A stretch of 37,213 nt of DNA from Candidatus Bathyarchaeota archaeon (GCA_018396865.1 JAGTRB010000016.1:1-37213); one strand, 5' to 3'. Positions 8,362-16,909 are shown, counted from the stretch's first letter. Notes: generated from the sequence alone by a model not told the origin. Made by a program: numbers and translations.

Positions 8362-9636
8362 TTATCTAGCGAGGGTACCAAGAACATCGAACTGCATCTC
8401 CCTTGGCTCGCTTAGGGCCTCGATTCTCTCCGAGAGCTCCTTGTCCATCCTCACATTCTCCATTAGGCTCTCGGATATCCAGAACCTCTCGAGTTCGAGG
8501 GTGTTCCTTATCCTCACGACCTTCGCCTCCCTTGTGTCGGCCAGCCAGCATGTCCTTAGGGCCATGGCTATAGCCTCCCTGTCGCTCGGAAGATGGATGG
8601 GGATTCTCGCCGTCTCCGGCGACCCGGCCGTTAGGGAGTTAACAAAGGTCTCGTGGAAGTCTATCTTGGAGAAGGCTCTCTGGGTCGTGAAGTCTGCCAG
8701 GCCTATCCCTATGGCGTTTCCATGGGTCTCCTCCGAGAGGTCTAGGACAACTATCCTCCTTATCCTTGGAGCCCTAGGTTCAGCCTCCCCCGGCAGCCAG
8801 AACCTCCCTATGACGTTCGTGTCCATGCCTGTTCCGCTTATATTCTTTCCGATCTCGTCGACTATGAGGACATCGATCTCCCTGAAGGGGAGCCTGGCCA
8901 GGAGCTCCTTAGCCTTAACGAGGAGCCTCTCCTCCTCTGCCTCTATCTCCTGTGGCTCCAGGGCCTTTACTATGGCTATCTCGTGGCGGGCGTTCTCCAC
9001 AATGGCCAGTCCCAGGATCACCGGGGCCCTCTCCATTATCATCCTGGCAGCCTCTGGTATGAGCCTGTGATACCCCTCAGGTCCACGCCCGTGGATGGTC
9101 TCAGCCCCCTTCTGCTTCCCCAACCCTATAGCCATCATCTTCATCAGCCCGCTCTCGATCCTCCCCTTGAAGTCTGTGTGGGGCTTCACCCTACCAACCA
9201 CTATTATCCCATCTGCCCTGAGGGCCATCCTATCGACGTAGACCGGGGTTCCATCATCCAATCTGCCGATCATATCGACCTCCATCGAGGCCTTTATAGG
9301 AGCCTTAACCGTCTCTGGGGTTATCCCCAGGCTTCTAAGAACCCTCAACTGCCCCTCAGGGGTTGCTCCCCCGTGGCTCCCCATCGCCGGTATGAGGAAG
9401 GGCTCTCCTCCGGCCCCCCTCACCTCCTCAACAACTGTGGAGAGGATCTCGGGATAGTGGGCTATGCCCCTGCTCCCGGCCGTTATGGCTATCTTAGACC
9501 CTGGTCGAACCTTCTCTCCTACACCCTTTTCCCTAAGCTCCTCCTTTATGGCGGAGACATAGTCATCGATTCTTGGAGCCTCGATCCTCTGCTGAACCTC
9601 AACCATCCTCGGAAGCATCATCAAGGGATTCATCAT
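8362..9636 (-). CDS. LarA-fold protein (DUF2088; nickel-dependent lactate racemase homologue)
   Basis: 424 residues, close to the LarA length. Recognisable segments are ITAGSRGIAHYPEIL, the conserved GSHGGATPEGQ (H88), VGRVKPHTDFKG (H153) and GLGKQKGAETIH (K174, H182), in positions resembling the catalytic histidines and lysine of LarA. True LarA racemises lactate using a nickel-pincer nucleotide. Many homologues act on other 2-hydroxyacids, and whether all use nickel is not known. LarB/LarC/LarE for cofactor synthesis are not in this window. It lies 134 nt downstream of an unrecognised gene on the same strand and converges with the S9 peptidase. Substrate unknown. Confidence 0.8.
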   Translation of the reverse strand: MMNPLMMLPRMVEVQQRIEAPRIDDYVSAIKEELREKGVGEKVRPGSKIAITAGSRGIAHYPEILSTVVEEVRGAGGEPFLIPAMGSHGGATPEGQLRVLRSLGITPETVKAPIKASMEVDMIGRLDDGTPVYVDRMALRADGIIVVGRVKPHTDFKGRIESGLMKMMAIGLGKQKGAETIHGRGPEGYHRLIPEAARMIMERAPVILGLAIVENARHEIAIVKALEPQEIEAEEERLLVKAKELLARLPFREIDVLIVDEIGKNISGTGMDTNVIGRFWLPGEAEPRAPRIRRIVVLDLSEETHGNAIGIGLADFTTQRAFSKIDFHETFVNSLTAGSPETARIPIHLPSDREAIAMALRTCWLADTREAKVVRIRNTLELERFWISESLMENVRMDKELSERIEALSEPREMQFDVLGTLAR

Positions 9637-9770
9637 TCAGAAGTTCTAGATAAAATGATGGGAAGGGCTTAATTGAAGGTTGGTGGATCTTCTATAAAGA
9701 GAAACTCATCTTGCTCATGTTATCTCCCGCTCCCTCTTTCAATTAACTCCATATTCAAAAATCATATTCT

Positions 9771-10598
9771 TCAATATGGATGCTCGACTATTCTGCTAAG
9801 GATCTCGAGTTCTTCCCTCTTCATTCTCCTTCTCAGCCAGGGTATTTTATCATATACCCATTCGTAATATGCTCTGTCTCTGTTCTCAAATCTATATATG
9901 TAATCTCTGATATACTCTATATGGCATCTGACAAGCCTCTCCAGCTCCTCCTCTCCGACACATCCAAGGGCCATTTTCCTCTTTCGGATTGCCATGGGCG
10001 CGAAGTGGAAGGATCCCTCAGCATAGTGGATCCTAATGTCCACTCCTCTCCCGGCCAGATATGGCTTTAGGGCCCTCCCCCCCATGTCTGCAAGGCATAT
10101 GGAGTCACCCAAGGCGGAGAGCTCCCCTATGACTCGCGCCTCCTCCTTGATGAGCTCCCTCTCCAGCGCTATGGAACGATTTAGGGCGTCCCTCCACTCA
10201 TCCACCTCCACAACCTGCCTCAGGGCGGTTCTAAGGGTGAGCTGGACTAGCCTAAGCGTCTCCTCCATCCTGGCGTGTTGCCCCTCTCTGCTCGCATAGC
10301 AGCGGATGGCCAGCCCCTTGGAGGCCCTGATGATCGAGGGTAGGGCCATCATAAGAGGCTTAAAGGTGTACTCCCAAGAGCCCTGGGTCTCGGGCATGAG
10401 CCGCTCCTCGAGGATCTCATCCAAGAGCTCCTCGTAGGAGATCTCCCCAGCCGCGAATTTGTTAATCAATCCCTCCAACTCTACTGGAAGGTCGAGGAGA
10501 AGGTAAGAGAACTTAATAGCCTCATCTCTAATTAGGGATATCACCTTCAGCGTCGACAACCTGAGGTCGGGATATAGGATGAGGAGGAGCCTCCTCAA
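9771..10598 (-). CDS. Hypothetical protein, 275 residues, mostly helical
   Basis: I do not recognise the family. The sequence is rich in Leu, Glu and Arg and appears largely alpha-helical, with no signal peptide or membrane span. A more conserved-looking middle (LGDSICLADMGGRALKPYLA...VDIRIHYAEGSFHFAPMA) is followed by a basic C-terminal part with many aromatic residues (YIRDYIYRFENRDRAYYEWVY). Codon use matches the neighbours, so it seems native. Start is a TTG preceded by GGAGA. It lies upstream of the LarA-fold gene on the same strand (134-nt gap) and could be co-transcribed with it. Confidence 0.75.
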   Translation of the reverse strand: MRRLLLILYPDLRLSTLKVISLIRDEAIKFSYLLLDLPVELEGLINKFAAGEISYEELLDEILEERLMPETQGSWEYTFKPLMMALPSIIRASKGLAIRCYASREGQHARMEETLRLVQLTLRTALRQVVEVDEWRDALNRSIALERELIKEEARVIGELSALGDSICLADMGGRALKPYLAGRGVDIRIHYAEGSFHFAPMAIRKRKMALGCVGEEELERLVRCHIEYIRDYIYRFENRDRAYYEWVYDKIPWLRRRMKREELEILSRIVEHPY

Positions 10599-10736
10599 GC
10601 TTAATCTCCATAAGCGGGGCAGAACCCGATAAAGCTTACACTCTATTGTGAGGTTCTCCCAGACTTCTTAAGCTTGTATGCTCCCTTCAGGATGGGTCTG
10701 CATTTCCTTCCTCACGCATTAAAATACTGGGGCTTT

Positions 10737-10856
10737 CTACTGTATCGAGTATCCCCCATCTGCGACCACGCATTGGCCTATGATGATACCTGCCTTACTT
10801 GCACAATGATGAGCTAGCTGATGGAATCCCATGATGCTACCAGCTATGGAAGACAT
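10737..10856 (-). pseudogene. Short-chain dehydrogenase/reductase remnant with large internal deletion
   Basis: A 39-codon open frame runs from ATG 10854-10856 to the TAG at 10737-10739. Its first half (SSIAG...HHCASKAG) matches the SDR strand ending in S-S-I-A-G and the Y-x-A-S-K catalytic motif. Its second half (IIGQCVVADGGYSIQ-stop) matches the SDR C-terminus (ITGQ-x-x-x-V-DGG). In intact SDRs about 80 residues separate these parts; here they are joined directly. The catalytic tyrosine position is histidine (H17, codon CAT, one change from TAT). The Rossmann half is absent upstream. A non-functional relic is the simplest reading, although the frame remains open. Confidence 0.72.
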
Positions 10857-10948
10857 TTTTATTTAAAAGGTTATATTTAATGGAATACTATTCAATAAAA
10901 TTGTGCAAAGTCCTAAGGAATCAAGGGTTTCGACTATGTTCTAGAAAA

Positions 10949-10957
10949 AATTATATA
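10949..10957 (+). promoter_or_regulatory. TATA box of the class V PLP-enzyme gene
   Basis: AAATTATATA-type sequence about 36-44 bp upstream of ATG 10993; no Shine-Dalgarno is seen before the start, which suggests a short-leader transcript. Confidence 0.45.
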
Positions 10958-10992
10958 GGCTTTATAGTCATATCTAGCAGAGCGGTCTTGCA

Positions 10993-12279
10993 ATGTTTAG
11001 TGATGAGCTTATAGAAAAAATAAGAGGGCATTTTTTAAGGGTAGATAGAGATGCGGATGGTCGGAAGAGAATATTCTTCGACAATGGTACGGGGACTCTG
11101 GTATTGAAGGGGGCGGCTGACGCTGAAGCTAAAGCACGCGTCGATTGGAGCGCCAATGTAGGATCTATTTTTTCTGAGTCTAAGAAGGCTGAGGAGGTGA
11201 TCTCTGAGGGTAGAGAGGCTGTGGCGGACCTATTGAACGCCCCCTCGCCAAGTACGATTGTTTCAGGGGAGTCGGCGACAAGCCTCCTCTTCGGTCTTAG
11301 CTATGCCATCGGTAAAGGTCTTGATGGATGCGAGAATATCGTCACAACAGAATATGAACATTATGCGAACATCAGCCCATGGCTGGAGTTGAAAAGGAGA
11401 GAGCTGGTTCACGATGTTCGGTTTGCACGCCTAAATAAGGATGAAGGGGTGCTAGACCTCGATCATCTAGAAACCTTGGTTGACGATAAGACAAGGGTTA
11501 TCGCGGTCACAGCCGCGTCCAATGTACTGGGCACGAAAAGCCCCTTGAAGGAGATAGGAAAGATCGCTCGAGACATAAACGCCTACTTTATAGTTGACGC
11601 CGTCCATCACATACCCCACGGTCCTATAGATGTAAAGGATATCGATTGCGATTTTCTTGTTTTTTCGGGTTACAAGTTCTTCACCTCTCATGGGAGCTTC
11701 TTATATGGCAAAGAGGAGCACTTGGAAACCCTGAGGCCATATAAGGTTGAACCTGCTCCAGATCATCCCCCATATAAATTTGAATTAGGAACAAGGGATC
11801 AATCAAAATTCGCAGCAATTAAGGCAGTCGTAGAATACTTGGTATGGATATCTGAACAATTAGTCGGCCATTATGAAGATCTGCTTGCTAAATATTCTGG
11901 ACGTGTACGCTCTCTTATGTTGGCGATGAGTGCAATAGAAAAATATGAAAAAGAGTTATCGAAGGCGATGCTTAAAGGGTACAAAGATGCGCCGGGATTG
12001 GTTGAAATTCCAAATTTAAAGGTTTATGGAATTAAAGATATAAATCGATTAGATGAAAGAGATCCGACATTTGCTTTTAAAGTTGAGAACATATCTGATG
12101 AGGAAGTTGTCGAGAAGCTCTGGATTAAACATGGCATAGCTTTAAGATCGGAGAACTACTATTCAAAAGTTCCTGAGGTGTATGGTGTTCCTTCAATGAT
12201 AAGAGCAACACTTGTACATTTCAACACATTAAATGAGGTCTATACTTTCCTGAAAGCTTTAAATGAAATAGTAAAGTAG
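10993..12279 (+). CDS. Class V aminotransferase-fold PLP enzyme (cysteine desulfurase-like, VC1184 type)
   Basis: 428 residues. The PLP lysine is K228 in FSGYKFF, with the cofactor-binding aspartate D202 in VDAVHH. The N-terminus (RIFFDNGTGTLV...NVGSIFSES) resembles the VC1184-like branch of SufS/CsdB-fold proteins. No cysteine is seen in the region where true desulfurases carry the catalytic Cys, so sulfur transfer is doubtful; a lyase or epimerase role is possible. Base composition changes within the gene: from about 11770 on it is clearly more AT-rich than the first 60 percent. Remnants of an SDR upstream and possibly a MaoC-like fold downstream suggest an eroded accessory locus. Confidence 0.8.
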   Translation: MFSDELIEKIRGHFLRVDRDADGRKRIFFDNGTGTLVLKGAADAEAKARVDWSANVGSIFSESKKAEEVISEGREAVADLLNAPSPSTIVSGESATSLLFGLSYAIGKGLDGCENIVTTEYEHYANISPWLELKRRELVHDVRFARLNKDEGVLDLDHLETLVDDKTRVIAVTAASNVLGTKSPLKEIGKIARDINAYFIVDAVHHIPHGPIDVKDIDCDFLVFSGYKFFTSHGSFLYGKEEHLETLRPYKVEPAPDHPPYKFELGTRDQSKFAAIKAVVEYLVWISEQLVGHYEDLLAKYSGRVRSLMLAMSAIEKYEKELSKAMLKGYKDAPGLVEIPNLKVYGIKDINRLDERDPTFAFKVENISDEEVVEKLWIKHGIALRSENYYSKVPEVYGVPSMIRATLVHFNTLNEVYTFLKALNEIVK

Positions 12280-12803
12280 ATATTTCTTAAATATGGTCAA
12301 TCAGCATTTCATTCTTCTATTGAAAGAAGATTAAAAACTCGATTAAAAGATGACTAAACGTGTGAGGCAGCCTTCTGGTGTGGATGACCATGACAATTAG
12401 GCTGAGGCCGTTAGCAGGCCCTCAAGGTTTATACTCCTAAATCGGATGGCGATATGTGGCCCCTCCTTGACAAGCTCCGTTATGATTCTCCCCCTTCCAA
12501 GGATGGTTTCCCGTCGAGGCCTATAGGTGGCTCATGACCCCCTTCGATGTCCACCTCACCTCTCAATGATATCCTGAGGGTGAGCTAGGCTATCATGCCC
12601 TCACCTTCAAATGTGTGATTTCGTTCCTCCTCCCCATGGTCAGCGTAACTATAAGGCGTATCTATTAACTGCCCCTCCCAACTCTAAGGGTAGGTTTAGG
12701 AGGATGGCCCTAAGCCCTTGAACTACTTAAGACCATGGAAATGTCTAATCTGCTCATGGAGGTCAGGGAGGGCGTCAAAGGGGTTTAATTCAAAACATTA
12801 TAA
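12280..12803. other. Intergenic region with degraded coding sequence
   Basis: No intact gene. GC content and codon-like periodicity rise between about 12360 and 12760, unlike the AT-rich true spacers, suggesting decayed coding DNA. One 45-codon stretch on the minus strand (12397-12531) looks like a protein fragment and is listed separately. Confidence 0.5.
12397..12531 (-). pseudogene. Possible hot-dog/MaoC-like dehydratase fragment
   Basis: A 44-residue open stretch without a start codon reads ...ETILGRGRIITELV...GPHIAIRFRSINLEG...TASA-stop. This pattern (GD-T-x-x-GRGRI, a strand, then N-x-x-G and a final strand) resembles the end of MaoC-like hot-dog acyl dehydratases. Upstream in all frames there are stops. 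Assignment is weak, since only general fold features support it. Confidence 0.3.
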
Positions 12804-13907
12804 TTAAGATACCCTTTCAGTCTCCAGATTCTTATACTCATTTTCGCATGGGGGGCCATTTGATATATGAATTGTTCTTTTATTTAGGTCCATTATCATG
12901 GATGCCAGAGTTTTAAGCTGTAGGTCTTGATGGAATCTCGAATCCTCATGCCGGCATATGGAGTTGGGCCAGTTGAAGTGGTCTCTAAGGGTCTCCTTTA
13001 ATGCCTCGACATCGATCTTTCCCATCCTACTCGAAAGGAGCCTCTTAGCCCTCTCAGCCCTGATTAGGGTATCCGGACATATGGTGATCACCCTATCTAT
13101 GATACCTCGCCCCCTGAGATCTATGAAGTGGTTTGAGTGGGTCAGGATGCCCCTCTCCGGGTAGATGAATCCGACATCCTCCGGGGTGATCTCGAGGTCG
13201 ATGATCTCCCCCTCCCCGTGTGCTATGAGGAAGTTGGCTGAGACCGATCTCTCAGCCGATATCACGGCCCCTATGGCGTCGCTCAAACTCCTCGAGTTCA
13301 GGATCCCACGGCATATGGCCAGGATGGGTGTTTTAGGAGCGAACCTGTCTCTATCCGAGACGAGGGCGTTGATGCATAGGCCTATGCCCTCGGAGTTTAA
13401 GCCCATCTTCGCAACCGTTCCAGCCTCGACATGTGTGACTATATTCGGCCCTCCATCCTGCGCTATATCCAGAATTATGCAGCGTCCGGATAGTTGGGGT
13501 TTATAGTCCCAGTTCTGCCCGATCAATGTATGCCCATTCGAGGTGGCATCCGGGGCCACGGCGATGGATGTACACCCTCCGGCCCTACCGTGCTCGACGG
13601 CCATCTTGGACCAGATGAATTCATATCTGCTGTTCAGGGCGACCACCTCCTCCAAGGAGACCCCAGCCCCATCGGCTATCCCACGGATCTCCTCCATGAT
13701 CTCGCTGTTATAGCCCTCGATCGCCGGTATGAACCTCCTAGCCTGATCTAAAACAAGGCCTCTATCCATTTTTGAGTAGACCTTCCACAGATGTAAATAG
13801 TATGATATGTTCTCCTGGATGAGCCCCTTCGCTTGGGAGCCGTGCCTCACCCCACGGGTGTATGCATCCCCACTCACAGAGATGAGGGGAAGAGACCTAT
13901 CCCGCAT
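12804..13907 (-). CDS. C45-type Ntn hydrolase (acyl-CoA:6-aminopenicillanic acid acyltransferase-like)
   Basis: 367 residues. The self-processing nucleophile is probably C112 in AGGCTSIAV, after which come the typical GHTLIGQNWDYKP, EAGTVAKMGLNSEGIGLCINAL and LTHSNHF segments. The family is made as a precursor that cleaves itself before the cysteine; members transfer or hydrolyse acyl groups on amides. N-terminal residues (GDAYTRGVRHGSQAKGLI) also match the family start. No signal peptide. ATG 13907 follows an excellent GGGTGA ribosome-binding site. It is divergent from the dehydrogenase-aminotransferase-amidohydrolase operon with a 20-bp palindrome between, suggesting joint regulation. Natural substrate unknown; an N-acyl amino acid or amide is a reasonable guess. 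Confidence 0.85.
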   Translation of the reverse strand: MRDRSLPLISVSGDAYTRGVRHGSQAKGLIQENISYYLHLWKVYSKMDRGLVLDQARRFIPAIEGYNSEIMEEIRGIADGAGVSLEEVVALNSRYEFIWSKMAVEHGRAGGCTSIAVAPDATSNGHTLIGQNWDYKPQLSGRCIILDIAQDGGPNIVTHVEAGTVAKMGLNSEGIGLCINALVSDRDRFAPKTPILAICRGILNSRSLSDAIGAVISAERSVSANFLIAHGEGEIIDLEITPEDVGFIYPERGILTHSNHFIDLRGRGIIDRVITICPDTLIRAERAKRLLSSRMGKIDVEALKETLRDHFNWPNSICRHEDSRFHQDLQLKTLASMIMDLNKRTIHISNGPPCENEYKNLETERVS

Positions 13908-13972
13908 TCTTTCACCCTCTAAAATGATACAATCCGAATTATAATGTAAAGTATAAAAATCAATCTCTCTAG

Positions 13973-13992
13973 GTTGTTAAGATCTTAACAAC
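13973..13992. promoter_or_regulatory. Perfect 20-bp palindrome (operator candidate)
   Basis: GTTGTTAAGATCTTAACAAC reads the same on both strands. It lies in the 216-bp spacer between the divergent C45-hydrolase gene and the dehydrogenase operon, about 13 bp upstream of the hydrolase TATA-like box (about 13951-13960) and about 100 bp upstream of the operon's TATA-like box. Size and place fit a dimeric regulator binding site. No regulator gene is adjacent. Confidence 0.65.
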
Positions 13993-14088
13993 GCCATCAG
14001 GAAGTCTATGTCTAAACAATTCTATTCATATCTTCCACCCTCCTAGATCTGGATAATGATTTGATCTCATTCAATTAATTACAAACAG

Positions 14089-14098
14089 ATAAATATGA
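14089..14098 (+). promoter_or_regulatory. TATA box of the catabolic operon
   Basis: GATAAATATG ends 25 bp before ATG 14124. This spacing places the transcription start at or near the A of the start codon, and no Shine-Dalgarno is seen, so a leaderless mRNA is likely. Confidence 0.45.
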
Positions 14099-14123
14099 AA
14101 TCCAAGTTTATAGTTGATCCGAA

Positions 14124-15611
14124 ATGACCTTGGAGATAAGGGGTTTTTCCCAGTTCTATGGCCGTCTACCCAACTTCCTAGAGAACAGGTATGTCGAGGC
14201 CGACTCGGGGGAGTATGCGCCCTGCTATGATCCCGGCATGGGTAAGGTGATAGCTGAGGTCCCCCTCTCGACTAGGGGTTTGGATGGCTTCGTCAGGTCG
14301 GCTCGTGAGGCATACGAGAAGTGGTCTGCCCTGCCGATATTTGACCGGGTTCAGTACCTCTTCAGGCTTAAGGTCTTGATGCAGGAGAGGGTTGACGAGC
14401 TTGCTAGGGTTATTGCCCAGAATGTTGGGAAGACTGTTAGGGAGGGGCGTGCCGAGGTCCTGAGGGGGGTTGAGGCGGTCGATGCAGCCTTGGGGATGCC
14501 CCACCTCTTCATGTCCGTCAGGAAGGTCATGAACCTAGCCGGGACGGTGCCTGAGATAGATATGGAGTGCGTACGGGAGCCCGTGGGCGTATTCGCTGTG
14601 ATCACGCCCTTCAACTTCCCGGTTATGATCCCTATGTGGTTCATCCCAATGGCTGTGACCCTCGGAAACACGGTTATCTTGAAGCCCAGCGAGCAGACCC
14701 CGGTCCCCACGACCATGTTCGTGGACCTCTTCAGGGAGGCCGGATATCCCCCAGGGGTTGTGAACCTAGTTCATGGCGGCCCCTCCGTGAGCAGGGAGCT
14801 GATAACCCATCCCGAGGTTTCTGGGGTCACCTTCGTAGGCTCCTCCGCCGTTGGGGAGAGGATATACTCCCTCGCCTCCGAGCATGGTAAGAGGGCCCTC
14901 TGCCAGTGTGGGGCGAAGAACCCCGTCCTTCTGATGCCTGACGCGGTTCCTGAGCCCTCCATTGAGAACATCGTAGGTGGCTTCTTCGACATGTGCGGCC
15001 AGCGCTGCCTGGCTCCGGGGCTTCTGATAACGGTGGGTGATGCCTACGATAGGTTCGTGGATGGGATAGTTAAAAGGGCTGAGGGGATGAGGGTTGGCTA
15101 CCAGCTCCTTGAAACCACCGAGATGGGGGCCATGGTCTCGAGCAGGGCCAAGGAACGAGTAGCAGAGATGGTGGAGAGGGCAATAGAGCAGGGGGCTAGA
15201 CCCCTACTAGACGGGAGGGGCTATAGGGTTGAGGATTATCCCGGGGGCTTCTACCTCAGGCCTACCATCCTGACAGATGTCTCGATGGATATGGATATAG
15301 CTAGGGAGGAGGTCTTCGGGCCGGTAATGCCGGTTGTCAGAGCCTCTAGCTTCGATGAGGCCTTGGAATTGGCCAACTCGGGGAGCTACGGCAACACTGG
15401 AACCATCTACACCTCGAGCGGGAGGTATGCGAGGGAGTTCGCGAGGAGGATGATGGCCGGCAACATCGCGGTGAACATGGCTGTGGCCCAGCCCCAGCAG
15501 TATTTCCCCTTCCCCGGGAGGAAGAGGAGCTTCTTCGGCGTCCTCCACGGGCAGATGGACGCAGTCGACTTCTTCACAGATAGGAAGGTGATAATGCAGA
15601 GGTGGTGGTGA
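14124..15611 (+). CDS. CoA-acylating aldehyde dehydrogenase, methylmalonate-semialdehyde dehydrogenase type
   Basis: 495 residues, the standard ALDH length. Catalytic C295 lies in DMCGQRCLA and the substrate-orienting N164 in TPFNFP. REPVGVFAVITPFNFPVMIPMWFIPMAVTLGNT is strongly MMSDH-like. The general-base glutamate of ordinary ALDHs (E-L-G-G-K) is replaced by Q261 in QCGAKN, as expected for CoA-acylating MMSDH enzymes. Likely reaction: (methyl)malonate semialdehyde or a similar semialdehyde plus CoA and NAD(+) to acyl-CoA plus CO2 and NADH. First gene of a three-gene operon; its stop is 5 nt before the preferred aminotransferase start. This pairing is typical of beta-alanine, beta-aminoisobutyrate or valine breakdown. 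Confidence 0.9.
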   Translation: MTLEIRGFSQFYGRLPNFLENRYVEADSGEYAPCYDPGMGKVIAEVPLSTRGLDGFVRSAREAYEKWSALPIFDRVQYLFRLKVLMQERVDELARVIAQNVGKTVREGRAEVLRGVEAVDAALGMPHLFMSVRKVMNLAGTVPEIDMECVREPVGVFAVITPFNFPVMIPMWFIPMAVTLGNTVILKPSEQTPVPTTMFVDLFREAGYPPGVVNLVHGGPSVSRELITHPEVSGVTFVGSSAVGERIYSLASEHGKRALCQCGAKNPVLLMPDAVPEPSIENIVGGFFDMCGQRCLAPGLLITVGDAYDRFVDGIVKRAEGMRVGYQLLETTEMGAMVSSRAKERVAEMVERAIEQGARPLLDGRGYRVEDYPGGFYLRPTILTDVSMDMDIAREEVFGPVMPVVRASSFDEALELANSGSYGNTGTIYTSSGRYAREFARRMMAGNIAVNMAVAQPQQYFPFPGRKRSFFGVLHGQMDAVDFFTDRKVIMQRWW

Positions 15612-15616
15612 ACCCC

Positions 15617-16909
15617 ATGAGGAGCCAGAGGGATGTTATAGAGGCGGCTGAGAGGTACAGGATCCTCAGCTTCGCGAGGCTTGAGCCCATCGTGATAGTC
15701 GAGGGGAGGGGGGCGTCCGTCTGGGATATGGATGGGAGGGAGTACATAGACTGCTACTCAGGCATATCCGTGGTTAACACGGGCCACTGCCCGGCGAGGG
15801 TTGTGGAGGCGGTTAAGAGGCAGGCTGAGAGGCTCATCCACTGCGGCCCCTACGTCTACCACAGCCTCCCAACGACGGAGCTGGCGGTGAAGCTCGCGGA
15901 GATAACACCTCCGGGGTTGAAAAGGGCCTTCTTCGGGAACAGCGGGGCCGAGGCGAACGAGTGCGCATTGAAGCTGGCCAAGAAGTTCACCAAGAGGCAT
16001 GAGATCATAGCCCTAGAGTGCTCCTTCCACGGCCGGACCATTGGAACCCTCAGCGTGACAGGCCAGTCCAGGAGGAGGAGGTACGACATGGGCCCATACC
16101 TATCAGGCGTCTCCTTCGCCCCAGCCCCCTACTGCTACAGGTGCCCCATGGGCAGAAGCTACCCTGAGTGCGACCTCCTCTGCGCGAGGAGGATAGAGGA
16201 GGTTATAGATTATCACACCTCGAACAACGTGGCCGCATTGATAGCCGAGCCCATACTTGGAGAGGGTGGGATAATAGTCCCACCCGACGACTACTTTAAG
16301 GTGGTGAAGGAACTCCTCGAGGCCCGAGATATACTGCTGATACTTGACGAGGTTCAGACGGGCTTCGCTAGGACTGGGAGGATGTTCGCAGTCGAGCATT
16401 ACGGAGTGGAGCCTGATATGATGACTTTGGGGAAGGCCATCGCCGCAGGCCTCCCCCTAGGAGCCTGCATAGCCAGGGAGGATGTGGGGATGGCCTTCGA
16501 GCCTGGGGACCACCTCTCAACCTTCGGGGGGAACCCAGTCTGCTGCGCAGCAGCCCTAGAGAACATCCGGATATTAGAGGAGGAGCACCTAGCCGAGGGG
16601 GCTGAGGAGAAGGGGAGATACCTGATGAGGAGGCTCGAGGAGATGAAGGAGTCTCAAAGCCTCATAGGAGATGTGAGGGGGAAGGGCCTCATGGTTGGAG
16701 TCGAACTGGTCAAGGATAGGAGGTCCAAGAGGCCTGCCGTGGAGGAGGCCTCAAGGGTGAGGGAGGAGATGAGGAACAGAGGCGTCCTAATAGGGGTTGG
16801 AGGGGTGAAGGGCTCAACCCTGAGATTCCAGCCGCCGCTTATAATCTCAAAGGAGCAGCTCGACAGGGTTCTAGAAGCCCTCGAGGGGTCCCTCTCAAGA
16901 ATAGGATGA
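15617..16909 (+). CDS. Class III pyridoxal-phosphate aminotransferase (omega/beta-amino acid:2-oxoacid type)
   Basis: 430 residues from ATG 15617, which is preceded by GGTGGTG; the frame also allows GTG codons from 15602 that overlap the upstream gene. The fold I class III signature is complete: GNSGAEANE, SFHGRTIGTLSVTG, LILDEVQTGFARTGRMFA and the PLP lysine (K273) in MTLGKAIAAGLPLGA. A cysteine-rich segment, CYRCPMGRSYPECDLLC, with four cysteines, occurs in many archaeal relatives. Probable role: removes the amino group of a beta- or omega-amino acid to give the semialdehyde used by the upstream dehydrogenase. Exact substrate (beta-alanine, GABA, 3-aminoisobutyrate) cannot be told from sequence. 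Its last bases overlap the frame of the next gene. Confidence 0.9.
   Translation: MRSQRDVIEAAERYRILSFARLEPIVIVEGRGASVWDMDGREYIDCYSGISVVNTGHCPARVVEAVKRQAERLIHCGPYVYHSLPTTELAVKLAEITPPGLKRAFFGNSGAEANECALKLAKKFTKRHEIIALECSFHGRTIGTLSVTGQSRRRRYDMGPYLSGVSFAPAPYCYRCPMGRSYPECDLLCARRIEEVIDYHTSNNVAALIAEPILGEGGIIVPPDDYFKVVKELLEARDILLILDEVQTGFARTGRMFAVEHYGVEPDMMTLGKAIAAGLPLGACIAREDVGMAFEPGDHLSTFGGNPVCCAAALENIRILEEEHLAEGAEEKGRYLMRRLEEMKESQSLIGDVRGKGLMVGVELVKDRRSKRPAVEEASRVREEMRNRGVLIGVGGVKGSTLRFQPPLIISKEQLDRVLEALEGSLSRIG

Larger units (their letters stand above)
10599..10992. other. Intergenic region holding an SDR remnant and the PLP-gene promoter
   Basis: No intact gene of normal size. It contains a 39-codon short-chain dehydrogenase remnant on the minus strand (listed separately) and an AT-rich promoter for the downstream PLP-enzyme gene. 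Confidence 0.6.
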
